DNA of 64,000 bases from Emticicia sp. CRIBPO. GTDB taxonomy: Bacteria > Bacteroidota > Bacteroidia > Cytophagales > Spirosomataceae. The translations under genes and the position numbers were made by a program. Below the pieces are notes generated by a model that was given only the letters and a program-made list of their open reading frames with translations, was not told the origin of the DNA and did not search any database. Below, one piece after another: positions 26,070 to 34,928 of this stretch. The stretch lies in assembly GCF_009905725.1 (NCBI RefSeq), contig NZ_JAAAKV010000002.1:1-64000 (forward strand). The letters are read 5' to 3'. The first letter of the stretch is position 1. The number at the start of each line of letters is the position of its first letter.

Positions 26070-26246
26070 ATGAAAACACAAAATAGAATCTACCGCAGCC
26101 ACTGGAGCAACTACGGCCCCAAATTTGGCTTACTAGAAGAATCAGAAATCGAAAATTCTGATTGGGAGCATGTTTTAAGCCCTTATGACCTTGACTTTAC
26201 AGAGGTCGAAGAGGACGATGATTTTACCTCTATTAATGAGAAGTGA
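26070..26246 (+). CDS. Small acidic protein, 58 aa, unknown
   Basis: ATG at 26070, TGA ending at 26246. The first ~20 residues are basic and aromatic (RIYRSHWSNYGPKFG); the rest is strongly acidic, with a cluster FTEVEEDDDF near the end. There is no signal peptide or membrane span. It stands alone between the SGNH gene and the deacetylase gene in an otherwise non-coding 460-bp interval. I recognise no family. The strong charge split and a promoter-like box directly ahead favour a real gene over chance. Confidence 0.5.
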   Translation: MKTQNRIYRSHWSNYGPKFGLLEESEIENSDWEHVLSPYDLDFTEVEEDDDFTSINEK

Positions 26247-26350
26247 TCATTCAAAAGTGAAGAGGAGTACCTCCTCTGTTTAATCGAAAATATTTCCTTA
26301 TTTATATATAACTACCACACCACTTACCTTCATTCCGCTCATTTTCCCGA

Positions 26351-27253
26351 TCAGAAATACAAATCATTCGCCACCCGGTAGGTATTACAATGGGCTTCGA
26401 CAATATCGGCGATTTTCGGAGAATAACCTCCTCCCATCACTGTAACAATGGGTAATCTGAAGTCCTTAGCCATCTTAAACACAAACTCATCCCTTTTCCG
26501 GCAGCCTTCCGGCGACACACTCAGTTTTCCGAGCTTATCTGTTTTCAGGATGTCCACTCCGGAAACGAAAAACAGGAAATCAGGTTGTTGCCCGGTGAGA
26601 ATCCGTGGCAGATGATCATATAAGAGCGACAGATAAGCTTCATCTTCACAATGCGTCGGTAGTTCAATGTCCAGATCAGACTTTTCTTTGTGCAGCGGGT
26701 AATTGTCTTTACCATGCATGGAAAAGGTAAAAACACGGGAGTCGTTTTCAAAGATCCTGGCCGTTCCGTTGCCCTGATGAACATCCAGGTCTATCACCAG
26801 GATTTTAGCGGCCAGTTTGTTTTCAAGAAGATAATGTGAGGCCACCGCCACATCATTGAGCAGACAAAAACCCTCTCCGCTGTCAGCATAAGCATGATGC
26901 GTGCCACCGGCCACATTGAAAGCCACGCCATGTTCAAAAGCGTAATGGCAACATGTTATGGTACCCTGGGTAATGGTCAGCTCTCTTTTTACCAGTGTTT
27001 CGTTCAGGGCGAAACCGATTTTCCGTTGTGCTTTGGGGCTCAGTCTCAGATGAAGAAGATCATCCAGGTATTCGGCCGTATGAACTCCCAAAATCCACTG
27101 ATGATCCACTAAACCGGGAGAAAAGAAATTGTCTTTCGTGCAGGTGCCTTCATAAATCAGTTGCTCCGGAATAAGCTCGTATTTTAACATCGGGAACCTG
27201 TGTCCTTCAGGAAGCGGATGAACATACACCGGATCAAAAGCAATTTTCAGCAC
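26351..27253 (-). CDS. Histone-deacetylase-family (AcuC/class IV-like) hydrolase
   Basis: A 300-residue cytoplasmic zinc amidohydrolase of the arginase/deacetylase fold. Catalytic landmarks: tandem histidines H119-H120 in GGTHHAYADSGEGFC, zinc ligands D155/D157 and H159 in VIDLDVHQGNG, a second aspartate in FFVSGVDIL and the closing GGGYSP. Substrates in bacteria include acetyl-lysine proteins, acetylpolyamines and small amides; this one is not assigned. The start is GTG at 27253 (homologues begin at LKIAFDPVY), 6 bp after the mutS stop, so the two are probably co-transcribed. Confidence 0.93.
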   Translation of the reverse strand: MLKIAFDPVYVHPLPEGHRFPMLKYELIPEQLIYEGTCTKDNFFSPGLVDHQWILGVHTAEYLDDLLHLRLSPKAQRKIGFALNETLVKRELTITQGTITCCHYAFEHGVAFNVAGGTHHAYADSGEGFCLLNDVAVASHYLLENKLAAKILVIDLDVHQGNGTARIFENDSRVFTFSMHGKDNYPLHKEKSDLDIELPTHCEDEAYLSLLYDHLPRILTGQQPDFLFFVSGVDILKTDKLGKLSVSPEGCRKRDEFVFKMAKDFRLPIVTVMGGGYSPKIADIVEAHCNTYRVANDLYF

Positions 27254-27259
27254 AGTAAT

Positions 27260-29872
27260 TTATTCAATCAGTCGTTTCAGTTCATTTAACTTCAGCAAGG
27301 CCTCAATAGGCGACATGGTGTTAACATCCAAAGCTTTCAGTTTGTTTTTCACTTCTTCAGCTTTAGGGTCAACAGGGTCAAAAAAGCTCAGCTGGATATT
27401 GTTTTTCGGAGCTTCCCTTATTTTTTCCTTATTGGTTTCCTTAATATGGTCTTTTTCAAGATGATGAAGGATCTCGTTAGCCCTCAGGACCACAGTTTGC
27501 GGCATACCGGCAATCTGGGCCACATGAATACCAAAACTGTGCTCACTGCCCCCTTCTTTTAGTTTTCTCAGGAAAACCACCTTACCATTCAGCTCTTTCA
27601 CCGAAACATTGAAATTCCTGATCCGCTTAAAGTCTTCTGTCAGCTGGTTCAGTTCATGATAGTGGGTAGCAAAAAGTGTCCATGGCTTAAACTTAGGGTG
27701 GTTATGCAGATACTCGGCGATACTCCAGGCAATGCTGACTCCGTCATAAGTACTGGTTCCCCGGCCGATTTCGTCCATAATGACCAGACTTCTGTCGCTG
27801 AGGTTATTCAGGATTGAAGCTGTTTCGGTCATTTCCACCATAAATGTACTTTCTCCTCTCGACAGGTTATCGCTGGCTCCGACCCTGGTAAATATTTTAT
27901 CGACCAGGCCGATTTCCGCCGCCGTAGCCGGCACATAGCAGCCTATCTGGGCCATGAGTACAATCAGGGCTGTCTGGCGTAGCAAAGCCGACTTACCGGC
28001 CATGTTGGGCCCGGTAATGATGATGATCTGTTGCTGCCCGTCGTCGAGGAAGAGGTCGTTAGGTACATACGTTTCACCCAGCGGCAATTGCTGCTCAATC
28101 ACCGGGTGTCTGCCTTCGCTGATGTTGATGACTTTGGTTTCAGAAACAACCGGCTTGCAGTACTTGTGTTTTTTGGCCACCCTCGCAAATGATAACAGGG
28201 CATCCAGCGTGGAAATCACTCGGGCGTTCTGCTGTATCTGGGGCACAAATTCTCCGGCGGTGATCACCAGGTCATTGAAAATCCGGTATTCTATTTCAAA
28301 AATCTTGCTTTCGGCAGTAAGGATTTTCTCTTCATATATCTTCAGTTCTTCCGTAATGTATCTTTCTGCATTGACAAGCGTCTGCTTCCTGATCCACTCT
28401 ACCGGCACTTTGTTCTTATGGGCATTAGATACCTCCAGGTAGTATCCGAAGACTTTATTATAGGCAATTTTCAAAGAAGGGATTCCTGTACGGTCCGCCT
28501 CCCGCTGCTGCAGGTCTATGAGATAATCTTTCCCGGAAAAAGCAATTTTATGCAATTCATCCAGGTCAGTATCTACCCCTGTGCAGATCATTCCTCCCTG
28601 GTTACTCAGGGCCGGAGCATCTTCACGAAGCTCTGCTACGATTTTCTCTGTCAGGAACTTACAATCATTCAGTTGATTGATGTATTTCTCAAAAACCCTG
28701 GCATTCAGTCCCATCTCAGCCAGCTGGGCTTTGATCGGTTCTATCTGGACCAGGGCACGTTTCAGTTGCACCAGCTCCCGTGGACTGATCCTCCTTACTG
28801 CCACTTTTGAAATAAGCCTTTCCAGGTCACCGATCGGCTTTAACAACTGCGTCAGATTCGGAATCAGGTCCTCATCACTCAGAAAAACCTCCACGGTATC
28901 CAACCGCTCCTGTATCGGGGCTTTTTCTTTCAACGGAAGCACCATCCATTTACGAAGCAGCCTCGCCCCCATTGGCGTGCTGGTAAAATCAAGAATGTCG
29001 ATCAGCGGCACCCCACCTTCGTGCTGTGCAAAGACCAGTTCGAGGTTCCTGATGGTAAAACGGTCGAGCCAGACATATTTTTCTTCGTCCAGTCTGGTAA
29101 TGCTTGATATGTGTCCGATCTCTTTGTGTTCGGTATCCGACAAATATTGAAGGATCACCCCGGCAGCTATTATGCCTTCACGCAGGTTTTCAACCCCAAA
29201 ACCCTTCAAAGAGTTGGTTTTGAAGTGATTGATCAGCATCGGGTAGGCAAAGTCGTAGGTAAATGCCCAGTCTTCGAAAGTGAACGTATTGTATTTGTCT
29301 CCGAAAAGCTGTTCGAATTTTTGTCTGTGTCTTTTACAGAAAAGTATCTCGGCAGGGCCAAATCCCTGTATCAGTTTATCGATGTAGGCTATATTACCTT
29401 CAGTAGTCAGAAATTCTCCGGTAGAAATATCCAGAAAAGAGACCCCGATCAGGTCGTCCGAAGCAAAATGAACGGAAGCCAGGTAATTATTATGCTTGAC
29501 ATCCAGCACGTTATCGTTATAGGAAACGCCCGGTGTTACAAGTTCCGTTACACCTCTTTTTACAATGCCTTTGGCTTGAGAAGGATCTTCTAGCTGGTCA
29601 CAAATGGCTACCCTTTGTCCGGCACGCACCAGTTTAGGCAGGTAGTTATCCAGCGAGTGATGCGGAAATCCCGCTAACTCTTCATTGGCTCCGCCATTAT
29701 TTCGTTTGGTCAGTACAATTCCGAGGATTTTGGAGGCTTTGATGGCATCTTCTCCAAAGGTTTCGTAAAAGTCACCGACCCTGAACAACAACATTGCCCC
29801 CGGATATTTTATTTTGATCTGATTATATTGCTTGCTTAAAGGAGTTTCTTTCGGAGTTCCGGGTTTTGCCAT
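27260..29872 (-). CDS. mutS: DNA mismatch repair protein MutS
   Basis: An 870-residue mismatch-recognition ATPase. The F-x-E wedge is in [11 protein letters not shown] (about residues 31-41). The connector and lever/clamp domains follow. The ATPase domain has Walker [14 protein letters not shown] (about 625), Walker [13 protein letters not shown], and the THYHEL segment. The C-terminal part carries the MutS dimer-tetramer tail. It is normal length for Bacteroidota. It is first in a two-gene unit with the deacetylase-family gene. Confidence 0.98.
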   Translation of the reverse strand: MAKPGTPKETPLSKQYNQIKIKYPGAMLLFRVGDFYETFGEDAIKASKILGIVLTKRNNGGANEELAGFPHHSLDNYLPKLVRAGQRVAICDQLEDPSQAKGIVKRGVTELVTPGVSYNDNVLDVKHNNYLASVHFASDDLIGVSFLDISTGEFLTTEGNIAYIDKLIQGFGPAEILFCKRHRQKFEQLFGDKYNTFTFEDWAFTYDFAYPMLINHFKTNSLKGFGVENLREGIIAAGVILQYLSDTEHKEIGHISSITRLDEEKYVWLDRFTIRNLELVFAQHEGGVPLIDILDFTSTPMGARLLRKWMVLPLKEKAPIQERLDTVEVFLSDEDLIPNLTQLLKPIGDLERLISKVAVRRISPRELVQLKRALVQIEPIKAQLAEMGLNARVFEKYINQLNDCKFLTEKIVAELREDAPALSNQGGMICTGVDTDLDELHKIAFSGKDYLIDLQQREADRTGIPSLKIAYNKVFGYYLEVSNAHKNKVPVEWIRKQTLVNAERYITEELKIYEEKILTAESKIFEIEYRIFNDLVITAGEFVPQIQQNARVISTLDALLSFARVAKKHKYCKPVVSETKVINISEGRHPVIEQQLPLGETYVPNDLFLDDGQQQIIIITGPNMAGKSALLRQTALIVLMAQIGCYVPATAAEIGLVDKIFTRVGASDNLSRGESTFMVEMTETASILNNLSDRSLVIMDEIGRGTSTYDGVSIAWSIAEYLHNHPKFKPWTLFATHYHELNQLTEDFKRIRNFNVSVKELNGKVVFLRKLKEGGSEHSFGIHVAQIAGMPQTVVLRANEILHHLEKDHIKETNKEKIREAPKNNIQLSFFDPVDPKAEEVKNKLKALDVNTMSPIEALLKLNELKRLIE

Positions 29873-29916
29873 GCCTGTTGCAGATAATTCTGTATGAGTA
29901 TAGATTAATTAATTTT

Positions 29917-29924
29917 CAAAAATA
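29917..29924 (-). promoter_or_regulatory. Possible mutS -7 element TATTTTTG
   Basis: Read on the minus strand this is a TAnnTTTG box 45 bases upstream of the mutS ATG. A -33 element at the usual spacing is not evident. The remaining gap up to 30147 shows nothing further that I can support. Confidence 0.35.
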
Positions 29925-30147
29925 GAGAAATTTGTCCTATTTTGCCTTACTCAATTTGAATATTGTTTCATTTTCATCCGTTTTAATCCGGCAATGCTAA
30001 AGAATCAGCAGGTCATCATTTTAAATCTTCCTTTAAATTCCGGATCATCAGGAAAAATCAAAATCACAGGTTCAGAAAACCGTATTCTCCAACCAGGTTC
30101 ATAAATCCTGAAGAAAAGCTTAATTATGCCAAATCAATGCTGCGGAC

Positions 30148-30178
30148 TTGATCAGGTGCCTTTTTTTTGTTATTTTCG
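30148..30178 (+). promoter_or_regulatory. Promoter of the glycan islet
   Basis: TTG at 30148-30150, a 20-base spacer and TATTTTCG at 30171-30178, a common TAnnTTCG variant of the Bacteroidota -7 box. This gives a leader of about 25 bases before the glycosyltransferase ATG at 30209. Confidence 0.45.
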
Positions 30179-30208
30179 TGACGTATTTTATATAAAAACT
30201 TTTGATTA

Positions 30209-31138
30209 ATGACTCTTACTCCGCTTGTCTCTATCGTTATTTCAACATTTAATCGAAGTAATATTCTAAAATACACCATTGCAACCGTTCTAAAACAAAC
30301 TTATCAGCATTTCGAGATCATCGTAATAGGTGATCACTGCACTGACGACACGGAAGAAGTGGTTAATTCTTTTGCAGATGACAGGATAAGTTTTTATAAT
30401 CTTGAAGAAAATTTCGGTGAACAGTCTTATCCGAACAATATCGGATTTCAAAGAAGTAAAGGAGAATTGCTGGCCTGGCTAAATCACGATGATCTATGGT
30501 ATCCTGAACACCTCCAGGTACTTGTGGATGAGATATCCAGGACTGATTCCGACCTGGTATATTCATGGTATTTACCGTACAATTTTCAGCAATTTAACCG
30601 GTTTTACAATCTCCCGGTGTTCAATGAGGAAAATAAACATTACCCGTTTCTGACGATACCGGCTTCAACCTGGCTTCTGAAAAGTAAATTGGTTACTGAA
30701 ATCGGGCTATGGAAAAGTGCGTGGGAAATTTATAATGTCCCCTCTCAGAACTGGCTCGGCAGGGTATACAAAGCAGGTAAAAAAATAACTATTGTTAATA
30801 GGTTAACCACGATAGCGATACACTCAGGATGCCGTAAAGACTCATATTTAAACAGAGAAGAGAGTGAACATGAAGAGGTTTTTAATCAGATGTATACTGC
30901 AGAGTTCAGAGAGAGTATTTTAACAGAATTATGTACTCATATGGCTTACCGTTTTAACAGAATTTCCCTGAAACAGTATATTAAAAACATTTTCAAAATA
31001 CCCCTTAATTTTCTGATCATCAAATATCAACTGAATCCGAACGCATGGTTTTCAGTATTTATTTTTAAGAAAAAAGGAGGGGCTGTTAATCATTACCGTT
31101 CAGTACGTGGGTTGCCGCATTTAAACAGAAATAACTAA
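30209..31138 (+). CDS. Family 2 glycosyltransferase
   Basis: A 309-residue GT-A-fold glycosyltransferase. It has the GT2 opening PLVSIVISTFNRSNIL (about 5-20), the ALKQTYQHFEIIVIGDHCTDDTEE-type nucleotide-binding region and a D-D motif LNHDDLWYPEHL (about 92-103) for metal/UDP-sugar binding. There is a C-terminal hydrophobic stretch. The sugar donor and acceptor are unknown. It is followed after 16 bp by a cupin epimerase-like gene and then a flippase, so it probably adds a sugar to a surface glycan. The segment is visibly more A+T-rich than its neighbours. Confidence 0.9.
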   Translation: MTLTPLVSIVISTFNRSNILKYTIATVLKQTYQHFEIIVIGDHCTDDTEEVVNSFADDRISFYNLEENFGEQSYPNNIGFQRSKGELLAWLNHDDLWYPEHLQVLVDEISRTDSDLVYSWYLPYNFQQFNRFYNLPVFNEENKHYPFLTIPASTWLLKSKLVTEIGLWKSAWEIYNVPSQNWLGRVYKAGKKITIVNRLTTIAIHSGCRKDSYLNREESEHEEVFNQMYTAEFRESILTELCTHMAYRFNRISLKQYIKNIFKIPLNFLIIKYQLNPNAWFSVFIFKKKGGAVNHYRSVRGLPHLNRNN

Positions 31139-31154
31139 CTCAGAATATAGTCAT

Positions 31155-31676
31155 ATGATAAAAGATTTTAAGAGAGACCCTCAGAGCATTACTGCGGATT
31201 GGGAACCCTATAATTTTTCACCCATCAATGGTGTAGTACACAGAGAAGTGAGAAATGTAATTAAGGACAACGGCTATCTGACAGAGATGTTCAGACCTGA
31301 ATGGTTTGAAAACACTGCTATCGGCCAGGTATTCAGGGTCAGCTTACAACCGGGTGCTATATCCGCCTGGCATGTTCATGAAGAGACAACAGACCGCCTT
31401 TCTATTATCCTGGGAGTTGTCAAAGTGGTTCTGTATGATGCCCGCCCAGATTCTCCTACCGCCGGGATGATAAATGAGTTCAAATTAAGTGAAAACAGAC
31501 CAGGAACAATCTTTATTCCTCCGGGAGTTTGGCATGGCGTACAAAACATTCATTATCAGGGCAGTGCTATCATAAACATGGTTGACAAAGCATATAAATA
31601 TGAAAATCCGGATCATTTACGTATCCCTTTCAATGACCCTCAAATACCATATACCTTTGAAAAAAGGAGCATCTAA
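31155..31676 (+). CDS. Cupin protein of the dTDP-4-dehydrorhamnose 3,5-epimerase (RfbC) type
   Basis: A 173-residue RmlC-like cupin. Typical elements are an opening FSPINGVVHREVR, GQVFRVSLQPGAISAWHVHEETTDRL (about 55-80) and the PPGVWHGVQN segment (about 120). RfbC converts dTDP-4-keto-6-deoxyglucose to the rhamnose precursor, but rfbA, rfbB and rfbD are not adjacent. The N-terminal third diverges from classical RmlC. A ketoisomerase or other sugar-nucleotide cupin is possible. Confidence 0.7.
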   Translation: MIKDFKRDPQSITADWEPYNFSPINGVVHREVRNVIKDNGYLTEMFRPEWFENTAIGQVFRVSLQPGAISAWHVHEETTDRLSIILGVVKVVLYDARPDSPTAGMINEFKLSENRPGTIFIPPGVWHGVQNIHYQGSAIINMVDKAYKYENPDHLRIPFNDPQIPYTFEKRSI

Positions 31677-31688
31677 TCTCTCTGTTTA

Positions 31689-32987
31689 TTGATCAGGCAA
31701 AGAGTATATCAGTACGGATTTTCCCTGGTAATGATCCGGGGAATTTCCTTTTTGTTCAGTCTGCTGATTATCCGGTCATTAGCACTGTCCGATATCGGTA
31801 ATTATTCCTATCTGATTGGCATAGCCTCTTTTCTTGAGGTTTTGACTACTTTAGGCAGCCCCGTTTCCATCCAGACACAAAGCGGAAAAAGCAAAAACAG
31901 CAACCTGGCGGTTTCAGCCTCTGTATTGGGCATTGGCTTTTGCCTTGTCATGCTCGCAATTTTCTTTACTATCCCCCTGCGATGGATACCGGATCCGTTA
32001 AGGCAAAACACAGCTGCTTTTTTTGTACTGACTACTGTTTTAAGTAATACCGTTATAGCCGTCGCTGTGGCTTATTACCGCAGCATGCTGAACGTAAAAA
32101 ATGATCACTATATATTGCTCGGCAGAGAGCTTTTGAAGTTCATTATCATTCTTTTAATCAAAATCATATTTTCACTCGACCTGAACAACATTCTGTTCAT
32201 AATGAGTGCGGTAAATATCCTGACTGTTATGTTTGTTTTGTCAGATCTCGTTACAAGATCAGATAAAACCTATTTTCAGCTAAAAGAGAATATTCTGTTC
32301 CTGATCAAAAATGGCGTTCAATTAATGCTCACTTTCTTTACTTACGCTTTTCCGTTAATTTTCGTACGTTTATTTAGCTACACGCACTTTGGCAAAGAAG
32401 CAGCAGGCCTTTTAAACATCTGCATGGTTACCAACGCCGGATTCCAGCTGTATGCCGTGAGCTGGGGCATGGCCATAAAACCAGTCATAGGTAAATTAAA
32501 CAACGAACAGAACTTCCCTGCCATCTCAAAATTGTGGAAAGATTACGGTAATGTTTATTTAGCCGGATGCCTTGTGTTATACATTACCTGCCTTGTTTTT
32601 TACGGCCCTGTCCTGAGCCTTTTCAAATTAGACCCAAATAATACCACGACAAAGCATTTGTACTTTATAGTTCTTTTATTTAATCTGGTCTACAGCATCG
32701 GATCTATAAATAATAGTTTTCTCCAAATGCTGAAATTAACCCGGTTTGAATTAAAAGGTCTTGCCTGGGGTCTGCTACTCTATCCTCTGGTCGTATGGTA
32801 TTGTCGTGACAAAGACATCCTGACCCTTGCCTGGGCCATTGTATTACTCGAATTATTCAAACTGATTGTTCAGGAATTTGTATTTTACACAAATAATCGG
32901 TTAAAACCTCCGTATAGGCTCTTATTCCCGGCACTCATTATAATCGCGGCATCATTTTTTACATGGAAGTTTTCTATGTTATTTTAA
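31689..32987 (+). CDS. Oligosaccharide flippase-family (Wzx-like) membrane protein
   Basis: A 432-residue polytopic membrane protein with about 12 hydrophobic segments, in the polysaccharide-transporter branch of the MOP superfamily. Such proteins flip lipid-linked glycan repeats or lipids across the inner membrane. The start is TTG at 31689, 12 bp after the upstream stop; the alternative ATG at 31731 removes 14 residues preceding the first span. It is the third gene of the A+T-rich glycan islet. No polymerase (wzy) or other transferase follows, so this is only part of a pathway. Confidence 0.8.
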   Translation: MIRQRVYQYGFSLVMIRGISFLFSLLIIRSLALSDIGNYSYLIGIASFLEVLTTLGSPVSIQTQSGKSKNSNLAVSASVLGIGFCLVMLAIFFTIPLRWIPDPLRQNTAAFFVLTTVLSNTVIAVAVAYYRSMLNVKNDHYILLGRELLKFIIILLIKIIFSLDLNNILFIMSAVNILTVMFVLSDLVTRSDKTYFQLKENILFLIKNGVQLMLTFFTYAFPLIFVRLFSYTHFGKEAAGLLNICMVTNAGFQLYAVSWGMAIKPVIGKLNNEQNFPAISKLWKDYGNVYLAGCLVLYITCLVFYGPVLSLFKLDPNNTTTKHLYFIVLLFNLVYSIGSINNSFLQMLKLTRFELKGLAWGLLLYPLVVWYCRDKDILTLAWAIVLLELFKLIVQEFVFYTNNRLKPPYRLLFPALIIIAASFFTWKFSMLF

Positions 32988-33199
32988 GTTTTACATAAGA
33001 GTAAGCAACTTACAGCATGTTTAAGCACATTTTGTGGCCCTGTAATTTCACAACAAAGAATTTTACCTTATTTTGTTTTCTTATCCGCTGAATAGAATAT
33101 TATATCAAATATTAAGTTTATAAACAGCGGGAACATTTTTTTATATATAAGTACCTTGAAAACCTTAAAATAAAATATTATCTCTAAATTCTCAGAGCT

Positions 33200-33610
33200 A
33201 TGTTAAATATTGAACACATTGGTATTGCTGTAAAAGATCTGATGGCGTCTAATACGCTGTTTTCCAAACTGCTGGATTCGTTCCCTTATAAAGAGGAATA
33301 TGTGGAATCGGAGGGAGTCAAAACCTTATTCTTCAAAACCGGTCAGACGAAGATCGAGCTGCTGGAATCAACCCGCTCCGACAGCCCCGTGGCCAGTTTT
33401 ATCGAAAAAAGAGGCGAGGGCATACACCATATAGCTTTTGAAGTGGCTGACATCTGGGCTGAAATGGCCCGGCTGAAATCCGAAGGTTTTGTTCTACTCA
33501 GCGACGAACCCAAAAAGGGAGCAGATAATAAGCTTATTTGCTTTGTTCATCCCAAATCTGCCAACGGGGTCCTGATTGAATTATGCCAGGAGATCCAGAC
33601 TCCCGAATAA
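33200..33610 (+). CDS. mce: Methylmalonyl-CoA epimerase
   Basis: A 136-residue vicinal-oxygen-chelate protein with two beta-alpha-beta-beta-beta modules. Metal ligands are visible as H6 in NIEHIGIAVKDL, the HHIAFEV pair near residue 77 and the terminal glutamate in GVLIELCQ. It interconverts (R)- and (S)-methylmalonyl-CoA in propionate metabolism. The length is normal. Methylmalonyl-CoA mutase genes are not in the window. It converges on the FAD-oxidase gene with 17 bp between stops. Confidence 0.92.
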   Translation: MLNIEHIGIAVKDLMASNTLFSKLLDSFPYKEEYVESEGVKTLFFKTGQTKIELLESTRSDSPVASFIEKRGEGIHHIAFEVADIWAEMARLKSEGFVLLSDEPKKGADNKLICFVHPKSANGVLIELCQEIQTPE

Positions 33611-33627
33611 TTCGTTCCGAAAGGATT

Positions 33628-34917
33628 TCACGAGACCAGCACTTCCCGGAGATAGTCACTCAAGAAAATCCCTTCAGGATCCTGGGTTTTTCTGACTGCC
33701 TGAAAATCCTCCCATTTCGGATAAATTTTCTGAAAATCAGCAGCTTGAAGGGTATGCATTTTACCCCAATGTGGTCTACCATCATAACTTCTGCAAATGT
33801 CTTCCATCACTTTAAAGTAATGCTGATGCGGATTTCCTTTGTAAACATGGAAGGCTATATAGGCCGATTGCCGCTGATATGCCGGACTCAGCCAGATATC
33901 ATCTCCTTTCACAAACCTGTTCTCGGTCGGAAAATGGACATCGAATTTCCTGTCTTTAAATACCCTGACTACTTCCTTTTTCACGTCGGCAAAAGCTTCG
34001 TAGGGTACATTGTACTCCATCTCATTAAATAACACCGTACGGGGCAAAGCATACACCTTATGGCTCCAGTTGACCTTGCTACTCGTTCCTGACAAGGCCG
34101 CGGAAAGCTTAGCCACCGAAGAACTCAGGGAAGGAATATACCGGGTAGGAAACGACACGGCATTGAATAAATGATTTTCCATCACATTATCAAACCACAA
34201 ACCCAGCTTATTGTCTTTTGCCTCCTTTTCTGAAACATTGCTGTACTTGGTCTGTACGGTTTCAGTATGCGGAAACCAGTAGAACTCAAAATTCCGGGTT
34301 GTTTTATTGATCTCATCGTACCGTCCCAGTACGTCAAATAAATTTTCTTTTCCGCTCGTAAATTCGAGTTTATAAGACTCAGTCAAACGAAAAGTAAGTT
34401 CCAGAATAATCCCGAAGCTCCCCAGAGAAATCTGGGTTGCCTTGAAAATATCATGATTATCCGTTTCGCTGCAATTGACAACCTCTCCTTTTCCATTAAC
34501 AAACCGTATGGCTGTGACCTGGGTGGATATATTCCCGAAGCCGATTCCTGTGCCGTGTGTGCCTGTACTGATACTCCCGGCCATCGACTGCCGGTCGATA
34601 TCCCCGAGGTTTTCCTGGGCAAGTCCAAGCTGATGAGAAAGATCTCCGAATTCATAAATTTTAGTACCGGCTTTCACGGTTATTTCTCTGGCTTCTTTAT
34701 TGACTGAGACAATGCCCTTATAATGATCCAGGCTGATCAGCACCTGGTCTGTCTCACATAATCTCGTAAAAGAATGCCCGCTGCCGATGATCCTTATTTT
34801 CTTTTTAAGGTCAATACAATTCCGGACAATTTTCACCAGTTCATCTTCCGAAGAAGGACTAAAAATCTGAGAGGGAGTGTACCTGACTGAGCCACTCCAG
34901 TTGCTCATCGTATGCAT
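33628..34917 (-). CDS. FAD-linked oxidase, D-arabinono-1,4-lactone oxidase type
   Basis: A 429-residue flavoprotein of the VAO family. The N-terminal FAD-binding domain (1-170) has IIGSGHSFTRLCETD and the SMAGSISTGTHGTG phosphate-binding region. The C-terminal ALO domain ends in the family marker PHWGKMHTL (about 390). Relatives oxidise sugar lactones or alditols and pass electrons to O2. It follows the PLP-enzyme gene at 34929 by 11 bp, and this pairing looks like a conserved unit, suggesting they act on the same substrate. The exact substrate is unknown. The start is ATG at 34917, or a slightly shorter ATG three codons on. Confidence 0.85.
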   Translation of the reverse strand: MHTMSNWSGSVRYTPSQIFSPSSEDELVKIVRNCIDLKKKIRIIGSGHSFTRLCETDQVLISLDHYKGIVSVNKEAREITVKAGTKIYEFGDLSHQLGLAQENLGDIDRQSMAGSISTGTHGTGIGFGNISTQVTAIRFVNGKGEVVNCSETDNHDIFKATQISLGSFGIILELTFRLTESYKLEFTSGKENLFDVLGRYDEINKTTRNFEFYWFPHTETVQTKYSNVSEKEAKDNKLGLWFDNVMENHLFNAVSFPTRYIPSLSSSVAKLSAALSGTSSKVNWSHKVYALPRTVLFNEMEYNVPYEAFADVKKEVVRVFKDRKFDVHFPTENRFVKGDDIWLSPAYQRQSAYIAFHVYKGNPHQHYFKVMEDICRSYDGRPHWGKMHTLQAADFQKIYPKWEDFQAVRKTQDPEGIFLSDYLREVLVS

Positions 34918-34928
34918 CTGATTATTGT

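Noticed and set aside
27954-29593. Four plus-strand open frames of 130-162 codons across mutS
   Set aside because: mutS is unmistakable on the other strand and these have no recognisable features.
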